From: Planctomycetota bacterium
Lineage (GTDB): Bacteria; Planctomycetota; Phycisphaerae; Phycisphaerales; UBA5793
Assembly (NCBI GenBank): GCA_963205185.1
Contig: CAUJHZ010000045.1
Location: 60,549 to 124,548, forward strand
DNA length: 64,000 nt
Direction of reading: 5' to 3'
Shown here: positions 18,591-27,281 of the stretch, one piece after another
How positions within the stretch are numbered: the first letter of the stretch is position 1
How the letters are laid out: each line of letters starts with the position of its first letter
Position numbers and translations under genes: made by a program
The notes under the pieces: generated by a model
The model's database searches: none
What the model was told of the DNA's origin: nothing
What the model saw: the letters and a program-made list of their open reading frames with translations, nothing else

Positions 18591-19253
18591 ATGGCCCAGC
18601 CACCACGCATGATCCCCTACCGCCCATATGAGCCGGCCGGCGAACCTCTCGCGGCGGCTCGCGCTTTTCTCGACGCGATCGGGCAGCGCCGCTCGGTGCG
18701 CAGTTTCAGTAATCGACCGGTGTCGAGGGAACTGGTCGAGACGATCATCGCCGCGGCGGGGACCGCTCCCAGCGGCGCCAACAAGCAGCCCTGGCGATTC
18801 GTGGCCGTGCAGGATCCGGCGCTCAAGCACGAAATCCGCATTGCCGCCGAGGCCGAGGAGCGCGAGTTCTACCAGCATCGAGCGAGCCGCCGCTGGCTCG
18901 AAGACCTGCAGGCGCTGGGCACGGACGAACACAAGGAGTTCCTTGAGACGGCGCCCTGGCTGATCGCCGTGTTCAAACTCGTGCACACCGATGATGGCGG
19001 GCAGGTGTACTACGTCGATGAGTCGATCGGCATCGCGGTGGGCATGCTGCTCACGGCCGCCCATCTGGCCGGACTTTCCACGCTCACGCACACGCCCAGC
19101 CCGATGAAATTCCTCAGCCGCATCCTGGGCCGGCCGGCGCATGAGCGGCCGTTTCTGCTCATCCCGCTCGGATACGCTGCGCGCGACTGCGCGGTCCCCG
19201 ATATTCAGCGCAAGCCGCTCTCGGACATCATGGCTGTCGACCGCGCCCGGTAG
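18591..19253 (+). CDS. Nitroreductase-fold flavoprotein, iodotyrosine deiodinase-like
   Basis: 220 residues. The FMN-binding pattern RRSVRSFSNRPVSRELVETII is followed by AAGTAPSGANKQPWRFVAV, as in nitroreductases. The region EREFYQHRASRRWLEDL corresponds to the active-site lid of the iodotyrosine deiodinase branch, and GLSTLTHTPSPMKFL with GRPAHERPFLLIPLGYAA is also typical of that branch. Enzymes of this branch reductively remove halogen from aromatic substrates or act as general flavin reductases; the natural bacterial substrate is often unknown. The gene is divergent from the giant cytochrome across a 234-base intergenic region that must hold both promoters. Confidence 0.85.
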   Translation: MAQPPRMIPYRPYEPAGEPLAAARAFLDAIGQRRSVRSFSNRPVSRELVETIIAAAGTAPSGANKQPWRFVAVQDPALKHEIRIAAEAEEREFYQHRASRRWLEDLQALGTDEHKEFLETAPWLIAVFKLVHTDDGGQVYYVDESIGIAVGMLLTAAHLAGLSTLTHTPSPMKFLSRILGRPAHERPFLLIPLGYAARDCAVPDIQRKPLSDIMAVDRAR

Positions 19254-19356
19254 TGGCCGGCGGCGCATCGCGGTGCAGTTGCCGCCGGTATGATGCTCTG
19301 CCTCGCTGCCGCCGGGTCCACGGCGTCGGCGGCGGCTTGGGCGGAGGGAGCCGGGC

Positions 19357-20676
19357 GTGGTAGATCAGAACCAGCGGCGGATCAGGCGCCCGCTGCGCGT
19401 CGGCTTCGTGTCACCGGTTGATCCATTCGATCCTGATGCGCTTTCGGGCATGCCCTTTCAGATGCGCCGGGCGCTCGAGTCGCGCGGCCTGGAGATCGTC
19501 TGCTGCAGCGCTCCGCCGGCGCCTTCGAGGGCCGGCATGGTCCCTGAGCCGTTGCGGCGGCGCGCGCCTTGGGCGCTGCGCCATGCCTGGCGCACCATGC
19601 GCAGCCGCATCGACTGCGGCTGGGAGCGACTCCACTCGCGCCGCTACGAGCGCGCCCGGCTTCAGGCCGCGCTGAACCGCGCAGCAGCGCTCTCGCTGCG
19701 AATTCGCGCGGCTCAGCCTGATGTGGTATTCGGCTGCTGCATCAGCAGCATGCTCTTTGGACTTGAGACCGACGTGCCGATCGTCTATTTCAGCGACGCG
19801 ACGGCGCGGATCATCAACGAGACCTACCCCGCGTACGCCCGGCGCGGAGCAGGCTACAAGCGCGTCTGCGATGCCTACGAGCGCTCCACGATGCAGCGCA
19901 TCCACATGGCTGTCTTCGCCACGGAACTGGCACGGGAGTCGGCCGTGCGCGACTACGGCCTCGAACGCAGCCGCTCGCGCGTCGTTCCAATGGGCGCCAG
20001 CATCACACCCGAGTACTTGCCTGAATGGCGCGCCGGCAGCGCGGAGCCGCCCAGTCGCAGCGATCTCCAGTTGTGCCTCGTCGCCTCCGACCCGGTCCGC
20101 AAGCGGGCCGCACTGGCGGTCGCAACAGTCGAACTTCTTCGGCGCCGCGGCTGGAATGCAAGGCTCAATCACATCGGCCAGTTGAATGCGGCACTGCGCC
20201 GCTGCCCGCTGGTCCGCTCGAAAGGACCGCTGCGCTTCTCCTCGCCTGAGGATCGCGCGATCATTGCCGAGACCATCGCGCGGAGTCATTTCATGATCCT
20301 GCCGTCCAGTGGCGAAGCGTTCGGAATCGCCCCGTGCGAAGCGGCCCACTTTGCAAGGCCGAGCATCGTCAGCGAAGCGGGCGGCCTGCGGGAAGTGGTC
20401 CTGAACGGCCAGACCGGTCTGGTGCTCCCGAGGCGCGCGGCGGCGGATGACTATGCCGACGCGATCCAAGCGCTTGCGCAGGATCCCCGGCGGTATCTGG
20501 ACATGTCGGTCGCGGCACTTGCGCGAGCCCGCCGGCGACTCACCTGGAGCGCCTGGGCCGACGAGATCGCGCCGACTCTGACCGGCGCGGCGGGATGTGC
20601 GTCCGGGGATTTGAGCGAGGAATGGGTCGAGCCGGTGGCGGCGAAGCGCGCCCGGGCCGAACTGGCGCGGATCTGA
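19357..20676 (+). CDS. Family 4-type glycosyltransferase
   Basis: 439 residues from a GTG preceded by ggaggga. It shows a GT-B layout. The N-terminal Rossmann-like half begins RVGFVSPVDPFDPDALSGMP, where an acceptor-binding Gly-rich loop is expected, and the C-terminal donor half contains the E-x7-E motif in SGEAFGIAPCEAAHFARPSIVSEAGG, followed by REVVLNGQTGLVLP. This places it in the GT4 superfamily, retaining transferases that use nucleotide sugars. The protein is Arg-rich and probably cytoplasmic or peripherally bound. It has no adjacent sugar gene; the cell-envelope glycan cluster is 8 kb away. Acceptor and donor cannot be told. Confidence 0.87.
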   Translation: MVDQNQRRIRRPLRVGFVSPVDPFDPDALSGMPFQMRRALESRGLEIVCCSAPPAPSRAGMVPEPLRRRAPWALRHAWRTMRSRIDCGWERLHSRRYERARLQAALNRAAALSLRIRAAQPDVVFGCCISSMLFGLETDVPIVYFSDATARIINETYPAYARRGAGYKRVCDAYERSTMQRIHMAVFATELARESAVRDYGLERSRSRVVPMGASITPEYLPEWRAGSAEPPSRSDLQLCLVASDPVRKRAALAVATVELLRRRGWNARLNHIGQLNAALRRCPLVRSKGPLRFSSPEDRAIIAETIARSHFMILPSSGEAFGIAPCEAAHFARPSIVSEAGGLREVVLNGQTGLVLPRRAAADDYADAIQALAQDPRRYLDMSVAALARARRRLTWSAWADEIAPTLTGAAGCASGDLSEEWVEPVAAKRARAELARI

Positions 20677-20696
20677 ACGAAGGGCCCAAAAACGGA

Positions 20697-20728
20697 AGGA
20701 ACCCGATCCGTGGCAAATCGGGTCCTCG
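20697..20728 (+). terminator. Probable terminator after the glycosyltransferase gene
   Basis: acccgat (20701-20707) pairs with atcgggt (20717-20723) around a 9-base loop, with partial pairing further out and a tcttt stretch about 15 bases later. It lies 20 bases after the stop. Confidence 0.45.
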
Positions 20729-21137
20729 TTCCGTACCGTCTTTAATCCCCACCGCGCTGTTTGGCGATGCTCGTGGGTGACACCCCCAGACAGTGTCCCG
20801 TGCGGCGGGAACGGCTTTTTCGGCATCGGCACTGCGTGTGGCTGCCCTCAGGTGAAGGGGGATACAGCGCCAGATGGCCGCAGAGACATTCGCCGCCTCT
20901 CCCCCGACGGTTCCCCCCGAATCACATTTTCTTTGAGTTTCGCATCCCATATCACCCAGAATCCGGGTGCCGCGGCCCGCGCCGGGCCGATTTCATGGTA
21001 AACTGGCGAGGACGGCTGGCTGGGCCGGCCGCATCGGGGGTGACATCTCGACGGGCTTGACGGATCCGCGCCCCCGGTCTGGGCCGCTTGAGCGGCAACC
21101 GTCCGCGCACCTCGCACCATCTGGGAGGCTTCACTCC
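20729..21137. other. 409-base intergenic region, nothing identified
   Basis: No reading frame with convincing coding character and no tRNA, SRP, RNase P or tmRNA consensus was recognised. The last 40 bases must hold the ribosome site (gggagg) of the next gene. Several G- and C-runs could pair, so a structured leader cannot be excluded. Confidence 0.4.
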
Positions 21138-21866
21138 ATGCGAGAGAAACGCAACGCCCTGCTCGTCGTTCTCATTTTCGCATTTTTCGGCTGGGGCTTC
21201 TGGGCCTGGCTCATGGCCGCGCCCGAGACGCCGCAGCTGTTCTATCAACGGGTTGCATCGGTGGTGCTGTTCGTCGTGTCCGGAGCGGCCCTCTTCTGGG
21301 CCTTGTGCTTTGAGGACAAACTCCCCGATGCGCTGGGCAAGTACGCCGGCGGGCTGTTTTATGAGCAAGGCGGCCTGTGCTTCATTCCCGTCATGCGCAA
21401 GGACGGCGAGCAGGCGTACATCCACATTTACTTCGCCAATCGCTATGAGAACAACTGCAACGCCATCGTGCACCTGCGCCCGCCTCCCGACTCGATGCAG
21501 CATCGGCCGGACGCCTGCGATATCCACTTTTCCTTTTCGTGCCCTGGAGGCGGAGTGGGCGTAATCCAGCAGCCCGTGGCGGTCCACCCGCGACTGCAGG
21601 GCTCGGTCGTCGATGTTCAACTCGCCGCGGCGGTCAACTATCCGCACAGCCAGGGCGACCGCCTGCGCTCGCAAAAGGGACTGCCCTGCGGCACGTTCCA
21701 CGTTGACTGGGGTGAGAATTTCCGCACCGGCATGCACGAACTCTCGGGCGAGATCGAGTTGCTCCATCCGGTGACGATTCACCTGCCCGTGCCGCGCAAC
21801 GTGACCAACCGCATCCGGCGGGGCCAGCAGTGGCGCCAGCAGATCTTCTCCAAATACGAGAAGTAG
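21138..21866 (+). CDS. Membrane protein of unknown function with two N-terminal helices
   Basis: 242 residues from the ATG at 21138, which has gggagg upstream; the open frame extends to 20967 but without coding character. Two membrane helices (about 6-28 and 34-55) are followed by a soluble domain of about 180 residues rich in beta-prone sequence, with the conserved-looking pieces GGLCFIPVMRKDGEQAYIHIYFANRYENNC, HFSFSCPGG and FHVDWGENF. Four Cys residues occur in the soluble domain. No family was recognised. The next gene starts 61 bases later on the same strand. Confidence 0.65.
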   Translation: MREKRNALLVVLIFAFFGWGFWAWLMAAPETPQLFYQRVASVVLFVVSGAALFWALCFEDKLPDALGKYAGGLFYEQGGLCFIPVMRKDGEQAYIHIYFANRYENNCNAIVHLRPPPDSMQHRPDACDIHFSFSCPGGGVGVIQQPVAVHPRLQGSVVDVQLAAAVNYPHSQGDRLRSQKGLPCGTFHVDWGENFRTGMHELSGEIELLHPVTIHLPVPRNVTNRIRRGQQWRQQIFSKYEK

Positions 21867-21927
21867 CCGCGTTGGCGAGCCTCCAGGTTCACGATTCGGA
21901 GGGGTTGCACTTGCCAATCGCTCGCGG

Positions 21928-23751
21928 ATGGCCGACACTTTGCCCATGAACAGGGATGACCGCTTCTCGTGGCCCGGCCTGCGGCTGGCGCTTCTCTCGG
22001 CCGTGGCAATGACAGCCTCCTGCCGGCAATCCTCGCTGCCGCCGCTGGCCGACGACGCGGAGGTGGCGGAGTCGGCCTCGCCCCAGGACGTGCCGCTCAC
22101 GATCGCCGACCTCCCTCCCCAGTGGGTACCCGGCCGCACGATTGCCATTGACGGCAAGTTCGAGGACTGGGAGGGCCTTCACGCGGTGGCGGTGGGGAAC
22201 TCGACGTACGAGGCGAGCCGTTACGTTCGGCTCGGACGAGTCTGGACCACCTTCGATCGCAACTGGGTGTACTTCCGGATTGAATTGGGGCGCGTCGTAA
22301 ACGTGCAGGGGCTGACCGGAACGGTCTCGCTGCAACTCGACGCGGACGGCAATCGCCTGACCGGCGACATCCGGACTGGAGGAAGCGGCGAGCCGGGCAT
22401 CGCAGGTATCGACTTTGAACTGAACTTCTCGCCGCGCGGCGTCAACGGAGGATTTGGCGGCGTGGGAGCGGAAGTGATCGAGGCGGCTCTGCCCACCGCC
22501 CCGGTCAACCCGTACTGGCTCGGCGCGTCGTTTGCGCCGACCTGCGCCAGCGACCAGATCGAACTGCGACTGGCGCGCGGCGATCTGGTGCCGGGAGCCA
22601 CGATCACTCCGTTCGACGGCGCGAGTTTCGCCGCCCGGCTGACGTTTACCGACGAAGTGGGCTCAATCGTCGATCGCACGCAACCGTTCTCGGTCGCGCT
22701 GCCGCCGTTGCCCCGGGAAGAATTGGCGATGCCCGTCGCCGCGCCCGGTCACGCCGAAGGCGAAGCGCCGGCGCAGGAGGCGACCGAGCCCGCGGCCCCC
22801 GTCGAGGAGGCGCCGGCGCCGGTCGTGGATGCGAGCGCCGCCGCGGCCGAGCCCGAGCCTGGGCCCGAGCCAGGCGAGGGGCCGGAGGCAGGCGCCGTTG
22901 AACCGGCCGTTGAGCCGACCATTGAGCCGCAACACGGGCGCATCGCGCGGGGCGAGCCCGGCGACGTGCGCGCGGTAACGTGGAACGTATTCAATGGCGC
23001 GATATTCCGCAACCCCGAGCCCTTCGTTCGCGTGGCGCGGGCCCTCGATGCGGACATCATCTGCTTTCAGGAAATCGGCTCGAATACCGATGGCGGCCAA
23101 CTCGAATCGTGGCTCAATCAGCACCTGCCCACGAATTTCGGCTGGGAGGTGCGCGTCAAACCCGAACAAGGCGTCGCGGTCGCCAGCCGGCTCAGCGCTG
23201 TGCCGGTCGAATCGCTTTCGGGTATGGACGGTCCGGATGCGCCGCATGTCCGCGCCGCTTCGATGCTCGTCGCGGCTGCTGACCGGCGCGTGCTCGTGAC
23301 AAGCGTGCATCTGAAATGCTGCGGCCGGGCGGGCGACTCAAGCGACCAGAAGCGCGTCAAGGAGGCGGACGCCATCCGCCGGCTGCTCCGCGCCGCTCAA
23401 TACGACCTGCAGCCTTCGGGGCTGCTGGTCATGGGCGATTTCAATCTCGTCGGCTCCTACGAGCCGATGCAGATCGTCACGTTCCAGAACGATCTGGATG
23501 CCAGCGATCTGCTCATCGCCGACCCGTATGTGCGCGGCGATGCGACGAACACGACCTGGCGCGACCCGCAGCAGCCGTTCCTGCCGGCTCGACTCGATTA
23601 CGCGGTCATCTCCGATGCGGTCTTTCGCATCACCCAGGCGTTCGTGCTCGACACCGAGCGGCTCAGCGAGAGCGAACTGGCGCGGCTCGGGCTGCAGGCG
23701 GACGACGCGCGGGCGTCGGATCATCTGCCACTCGTGGTGGATTTCCGCTGA
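21928..23751 (+). CDS. Secreted lipoprotein: carbohydrate-binding-like domain plus EEP-fold hydrolase
   Basis: 607 residues. A signal ending in a lipobox-like VAMTASC suggests a lipoprotein. Residues about 65-250 resemble CBM9-like/DOMON-type beta sandwiches (IDGKFEDWEGL, then TFDRNWVYFRIEL and LQLDADGN). A Pro/Glu/Ala-rich linker (about 265-325) leads to an endonuclease/exonuclease/phosphatase domain with all main motifs: TWNVFNG (Asn), CFQEIG (catalytic Glu), HLKCCGR (His), MGDFNL (Asp/Asn), LDYAVIS and SDHLPLVV (Asp-His). Such domains cut phosphodiesters in nucleic acids, phospholipids or inositol phosphates. The combination suggests an extracytoplasmic phosphodiesterase bound near a glycan. 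The substrate is not determined by the sequence. Confidence 0.85.
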   Translation: MADTLPMNRDDRFSWPGLRLALLSAVAMTASCRQSSLPPLADDAEVAESASPQDVPLTIADLPPQWVPGRTIAIDGKFEDWEGLHAVAVGNSTYEASRYVRLGRVWTTFDRNWVYFRIELGRVVNVQGLTGTVSLQLDADGNRLTGDIRTGGSGEPGIAGIDFELNFSPRGVNGGFGGVGAEVIEAALPTAPVNPYWLGASFAPTCASDQIELRLARGDLVPGATITPFDGASFAARLTFTDEVGSIVDRTQPFSVALPPLPREELAMPVAAPGHAEGEAPAQEATEPAAPVEEAPAPVVDASAAAAEPEPGPEPGEGPEAGAVEPAVEPTIEPQHGRIARGEPGDVRAVTWNVFNGAIFRNPEPFVRVARALDADIICFQEIGSNTDGGQLESWLNQHLPTNFGWEVRVKPEQGVAVASRLSAVPVESLSGMDGPDAPHVRAASMLVAAADRRVLVTSVHLKCCGRAGDSSDQKRVKEADAIRRLLRAAQYDLQPSGLLVMGDFNLVGSYEPMQIVTFQNDLDASDLLIADPYVRGDATNTTWRDPQQPFLPARLDYAVISDAVFRITQAFVLDTERLSESELARLGLQADDARASDHLPLVVDFR

Positions 23752-23780
23752 ACGGCAGGCATTGGCGCGACAAATGAAAA

Positions 23781-23808
23781 GACCGCCGACCAGTGACGGC
23801 CGGCGGTC
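23781..23808. terminator. Bidirectional hairpin terminator
   Basis: gaccgccg (23781-23788) pairs with cggcggtc (23801-23808). On the minus strand it is followed by a T-rich run (complement of aaatgaaaa), so it should end the TlpA-type gene; it also follows the plus-strand lipoprotein gene. Confidence 0.75.
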
Positions 23809-23835
23809 TCTCCTTCTATCAACTCGCGTAGCGGA

Positions 23836-24885
23836 TCAGCGGTCGTTGACCTTCTTCATGAGTTCCTCGTCGGCCTCGTAGGCGGTGAGGAGGGTCTTGG
23901 CTTCGGCCGCAGCCGCGGTGCCGGGATACTTCTCGACGATGTTCTTCAGACGGAGATAGGCCATGACCTTGTCTCCATCCTCGGCCTGAGCCTTGGCGCG
24001 ACGGAGCATGTTGTCCGCCTGCCGCTCGATGGCGTCGTTGCGCTTGGCCTTGAGCACCTCGGGATCGCCGTCGAGCCGCTTGAGTTCGGCGGCGGCCTTC
24101 TCGGCGATCGGGAGGCCGCGGTACTCATTGGCGACCCGCGTGAGCGTCGCCAGGGCGTCGGCGTACTGCTTGTTCTTCACGTTGCTCATCGCGCGGCTGA
24201 AGTCAGCCTCGGCCATGGGCGTGATGCGATTGACGATGCCGTCGTAGCGGGCGCGGTGCCCTTCGCGGGCGTCGAGCGACTTGCGATCGATGCGGCGGAG
24301 CAGCGAGATGGCGCCGGGGTTGTCGCCCTTGAGCAGCGAGGCTTCAATCGAGGCGAAGAGTTTTTCGTTGTAGTCCGGACCACTGCCCAGCGGGCGAGCG
24401 TTGGGATACTTGCCCACTGCCTTCTCGAGCTGCGCATCCAGCTCCGCGGGATGGCCCTTCCACTCGGCAACGCCTTCGGGATTGAAGAGCACCGCGTGCG
24501 GGATGGCGCGAACGCCGAACACGTCGTCCATCTTCGAATCAGAAGCGACGAGATACTGCATGTTCTGCTGCTTGACGAAGGGAGCGACGAGCGACTCGGG
24601 CTCGTTGCTGATGCTCAGGAAGAGCACGCCCTTTTCCTTGTACTTCTTGTTCATCTCGTTGAGGTGCGGAATCTGAGCGCGGCAGGGCCCGCACCACGTG
24701 GCCCAGAACTCGACGACTACGATGTGGCCGCTCAGATCGCTCACGTCCACGTTGAATTCGTTGTTGTAGAGCTGGCCGACTTTCATCTCCGGCATCTTGT
24801 CGCCGACGTTGACGTCGGCCTGGGTTGCGGGGGCGATCGCGGCCATCATGGCCAAGGCCGCAACACCTGACATCAGTCGCTTCAT
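23836..24885 (-). CDS. TlpA-type periplasmic thioredoxin with C-terminal helical repeat region
   Basis: 349 residues with a signal peptide (MKRLMSGVAALAMMAAIAPATQA) and a ribosome site ggagatcccc. The thioredoxin fold has the redox motif WCGPCR near residue 66 after VVEFWATW and a cis-Pro segment RAIPHAVLFNPEG near 130. TlpA-like proteins reduce disulfides outside the cytoplasm, often for cytochrome c assembly. Beyond about residue 175 there is an unusual 170-residue helical extension rich in Ala, Lys and Asp with TPR-like spacing (YADALATLTRVANEYRG, KVMAYLRLKNIVEKYPGTAAAAEAKTLL). The extension may hold a partner protein. Since this genome encodes a large cytochrome c, a role in haem attachment is possible but is inference. 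Confidence 0.88.
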   Translation of the reverse strand: MKRLMSGVAALAMMAAIAPATQADVNVGDKMPEMKVGQLYNNEFNVDVSDLSGHIVVVEFWATWCGPCRAQIPHLNEMNKKYKEKGVLFLSISNEPESLVAPFVKQQNMQYLVASDSKMDDVFGVRAIPHAVLFNPEGVAEWKGHPAELDAQLEKAVGKYPNARPLGSGPDYNEKLFASIEASLLKGDNPGAISLLRRIDRKSLDAREGHRARYDGIVNRITPMAEADFSRAMSNVKNKQYADALATLTRVANEYRGLPIAEKAAAELKRLDGDPEVLKAKRNDAIERQADNMLRRAKAQAEDGDKVMAYLRLKNIVEKYPGTAAAAEAKTLLTAYEADEELMKKVNDR

Positions 24886-25027
24886 GGGGATCTCCTTGCT
24901 TCGGGGGGCTCTGGTTCGATTCGGACAAGCGGGCCGCCAACGCCCATATCATACCGGAGTATACTGATGAGCGGCGCACCGGATTGGGTTGAATCCCGAA
25001 AGTCTTTGGCCGATTTGTGTAGGTAGC

Positions 25028-25924
25028 ATGACTCCCAGCGGCGCAGAACCCATCATCCGGGTCCGGAATCTCGTCAAGCGGTTCGAGGGCCGAACCGTCC
25101 TCGCGGGCATCAACCTCGACGTCCTGCCCGGCGAGATCGTCGTCATTATGGGCGGTTCGGGCAGCGGCAAGTCCACCCTGCTGCGCCACATGATCGGCTC
25201 ACTCCGTCCAGACGAGGGCACCGTGGCGCTCTTCGGGCAGGATCTCGCCTCGCTCGATGACGAGGGGCTCAATAAAGTTCGCAAAAAGTTCGGCATTCTT
25301 TTCCAGTCCGGCGCCCTCTTCCAGTCGATGACGGTGGCCGAGAACGTGGCCCTCCCGCTTCAGGAGCACACGACCCTCGATCAGAACATCATCAACATTC
25401 AGGTGAAGATCAAACTCGAACTGGTCGGCCTGCGCGAGCACGCCGAGAAGTACCCGGCCCAGATCTCAGGGGGCATGAAAAAGCGGGCCGGCCTGGCGCG
25501 GGCCCTGGCGCTGGATCCCAAGATCCTCTTCTACGACGAACCGTCCGCCGGCCTCGACCCGGTGACCTCGGCGGGCATCGACCGGCTCATCATCGACCTG
25601 ACCAAGAAGCTCGGCGTCACGAGCGTGGTGGTCACGCACGAGATGGACTCGGCGTTCGCCATCGCCGATCGCATGGCGATGCTCGACAAGGGCAAGATGA
25701 TGGTGGTGGCGGACCGCGCATGGTTCGAAGAGTTGCGCGGGCATGACGTGGGCGATCTCACGGCCGAGCAGGCGCTGGTGCGGCAGTTCATCCGCGGGGA
25801 CGCGGAAGGTCCGATCACGCAGCGCCGTGCCGCCACGAACTACGAAGAAGACCTCCTGGGCGCGCCTGATGTGCCGCGCATGGCCCCGGGTCCGAGCATT
25901 GAATCGACTCGCATCGTGAAGTGA
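25028..25924 (+). CDS. mlaF: MlaF-type phospholipid transport ATPase
   Basis: 298 residues from the ATG at 25028; the TTG at 24989 would only add a non-conserved leader. Walker A is GGSGSGKSTLLRHM, the signature ISGGMKKRAGLARAL (the M-KR variant that marks Mla/Mkl ATPases), Walker B ILFYDEPSAGLDPVTS, and the switch His is in VVVTHEMDSAF. The FQSGALFQSMTVAENVALPL segment is also characteristic. The C-terminus is about 40 residues longer than E. coli MlaF. The MCE gene follows 22 bases downstream. The permease MlaE, the usual partner, is not in this window. Confidence 0.92.
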   Translation: MTPSGAEPIIRVRNLVKRFEGRTVLAGINLDVLPGEIVVIMGGSGSGKSTLLRHMIGSLRPDEGTVALFGQDLASLDDEGLNKVRKKFGILFQSGALFQSMTVAENVALPLQEHTTLDQNIINIQVKIKLELVGLREHAEKYPAQISGGMKKRAGLARALALDPKILFYDEPSAGLDPVTSAGIDRLIIDLTKKLGVTSVVVTHEMDSAFAIADRMAMLDKGKMMVVADRAWFEELRGHDVGDLTAEQALVRQFIRGDAEGPITQRRAATNYEEDLLGAPDVPRMAPGPSIESTRIVK

Positions 25925-25946
25925 CCAAATCAGCACGACCGGATGG

Positions 25947-27281
25947 ATGGGCAAGTCGAACATGAGCAGCAGCCGCACGCGTCAGCGCAACAACACGATC
26001 GCCGGGTTCTTTGTCATCGCCGCGATCCTCGGATTCGTCGCGACGATTGTGACGCTTTCCGACCTGGACAACTTCGCCAGCACGCAGCAGATCCGCATCG
26101 CGTTTCCGCTCGACGTCGGCGTGCCGGGGGTCAAGGTCGGCTCGGATGTCATGGTCGGGGGCATGAGCGTCGGCAAGGTGACAGACATGGCCGCGGAACT
26201 CAACCAGAGCGAGAACCCGCGCTTCGTCGTGACGGTGTCGATCCCGGAGCAGTTCGAGATTCGCGAAGACGCCTTCGCCGGAATGGTCGTGCCGCTGATC
26301 GGCGGCGCGACGGCCATCGACATTGCGCCCCTCGGCGAACACGGACCGCCGCTCACTGAAGTCTTCTTCGAACAGGGCGGAACCATCAAAGGCGGCTATG
26401 CGCCGTCGGTGCTGCTCAAGACCGCAGGCATCGGCCCGGAAGACCTGGCGCGCGTCAAGCAGATCATCCAGCGGGTGGACGGCATCACCGCCGATGTGCA
26501 GGACGTGTCGAGTTTCGCCAGCAGGACCGTCAAGGAAGACGGGCCGGTCATCGTCGGCAACATCCGCTCGTCGACCGAGGACGTCCGCGCTCTGATGGCG
26601 TCGATTCAGGAGAGGTGGCCGCAGTGGAGCGAGCGCATCGCGCAGATCATCGAAGACATCAAGTCCACGACCCAGCGCGGCCCCGCCCTGGCGGAAAAGG
26701 CCGACACCATACTCGCCAACGTGGATGAGGGCGTGAGCGACGTGCGCACGCTCGTGAGCGACGTGTCGCCCAACGTCAGAGAGACGGCCGAGAACGTGAA
26801 GGAAGTCACGCGCTGGACGCGCGAGGAAGGCATCGCCCGCATCGAACAGATGTTCGATCGGGCCGACAAGGGCCTGGCCGCGGCGACCGATACGTTCACG
26901 ATCCTCAACGAGAGCCTGACCACGGAGATGCCGCAGATCTCGCGCATCCTGGCGAACCTGCGGCTGAGTTCGGACAACCTGAAACTGGCGACGATCGAAG
27001 TCCGGTCGGAGCCGTGGCGGCTCCTCTACACTCCTTCAAAGGAGGAGGCGAAACAGTCGCTGCTGCATGACGCCGTGCGGACCTACGCATCGGCGGTGAG
27101 CGACCTGGAAGCGGCCGTGGCGAGTCTGCGATCGCTCCACGAGCGCTACGGCGAGAACCTTGATCCGGAGAGCGAGATCGTTCAGCAGGCACTAAGCGAG
27201 TTCGAGACGCGGTATGAGAAATACAAGCAGGAAGACAAGCGCTGGGGAGAAATCCTCTTTGGAGCCGGACTCAAGCCCTGA
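25947..27281 (+). CDS. mlaD: MCE-domain (MlaD-like) lipid transport protein
   Basis: 444 residues from the ATG at 25947 (a second ATG lies at 25962). A single membrane helix at about 13-35 is followed by one MCE domain (about 45-140: GVPGVKVGSDVMVGGMSVGKV, then GAFAGMVV-like and GGATAIDIAPLG). The rest is a long helical region (about 160-440) with repeated TAENVKEVTRWTREEG-type heptads, likely forming a coiled coil or needle across the periplasm, as seen in long MCE proteins. It presents lipids to the MlaEF core. The gene overlaps the following lipase gene. Confidence 0.88.
   Translation: MGKSNMSSSRTRQRNNTIAGFFVIAAILGFVATIVTLSDLDNFASTQQIRIAFPLDVGVPGVKVGSDVMVGGMSVGKVTDMAAELNQSENPRFVVTVSIPEQFEIREDAFAGMVVPLIGGATAIDIAPLGEHGPPLTEVFFEQGGTIKGGYAPSVLLKTAGIGPEDLARVKQIIQRVDGITADVQDVSSFASRTVKEDGPVIVGNIRSSTEDVRALMASIQERWPQWSERIAQIIEDIKSTTQRGPALAEKADTILANVDEGVSDVRTLVSDVSPNVRETAENVKEVTRWTREEGIARIEQMFDRADKGLAAATDTFTILNESLTTEMPQISRILANLRLSSDNLKLATIEVRSEPWRLLYTPSKEEAKQSLLHDAVRTYASAVSDLEAAVASLRSLHERYGENLDPESEIVQQALSEFETRYEKYKQEDKRWGEILFGAGLKP

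Noticed and set aside
19411..20832. 473-residue minus-strand frame opposite the glycosyltransferase
   Set aside because: Shadow frame without motifs.
20729..21137. Structured RNA (SRP, 6S, RNase P) in the long intergenic region
   Set aside because: No conserved core of these RNAs was recognised.
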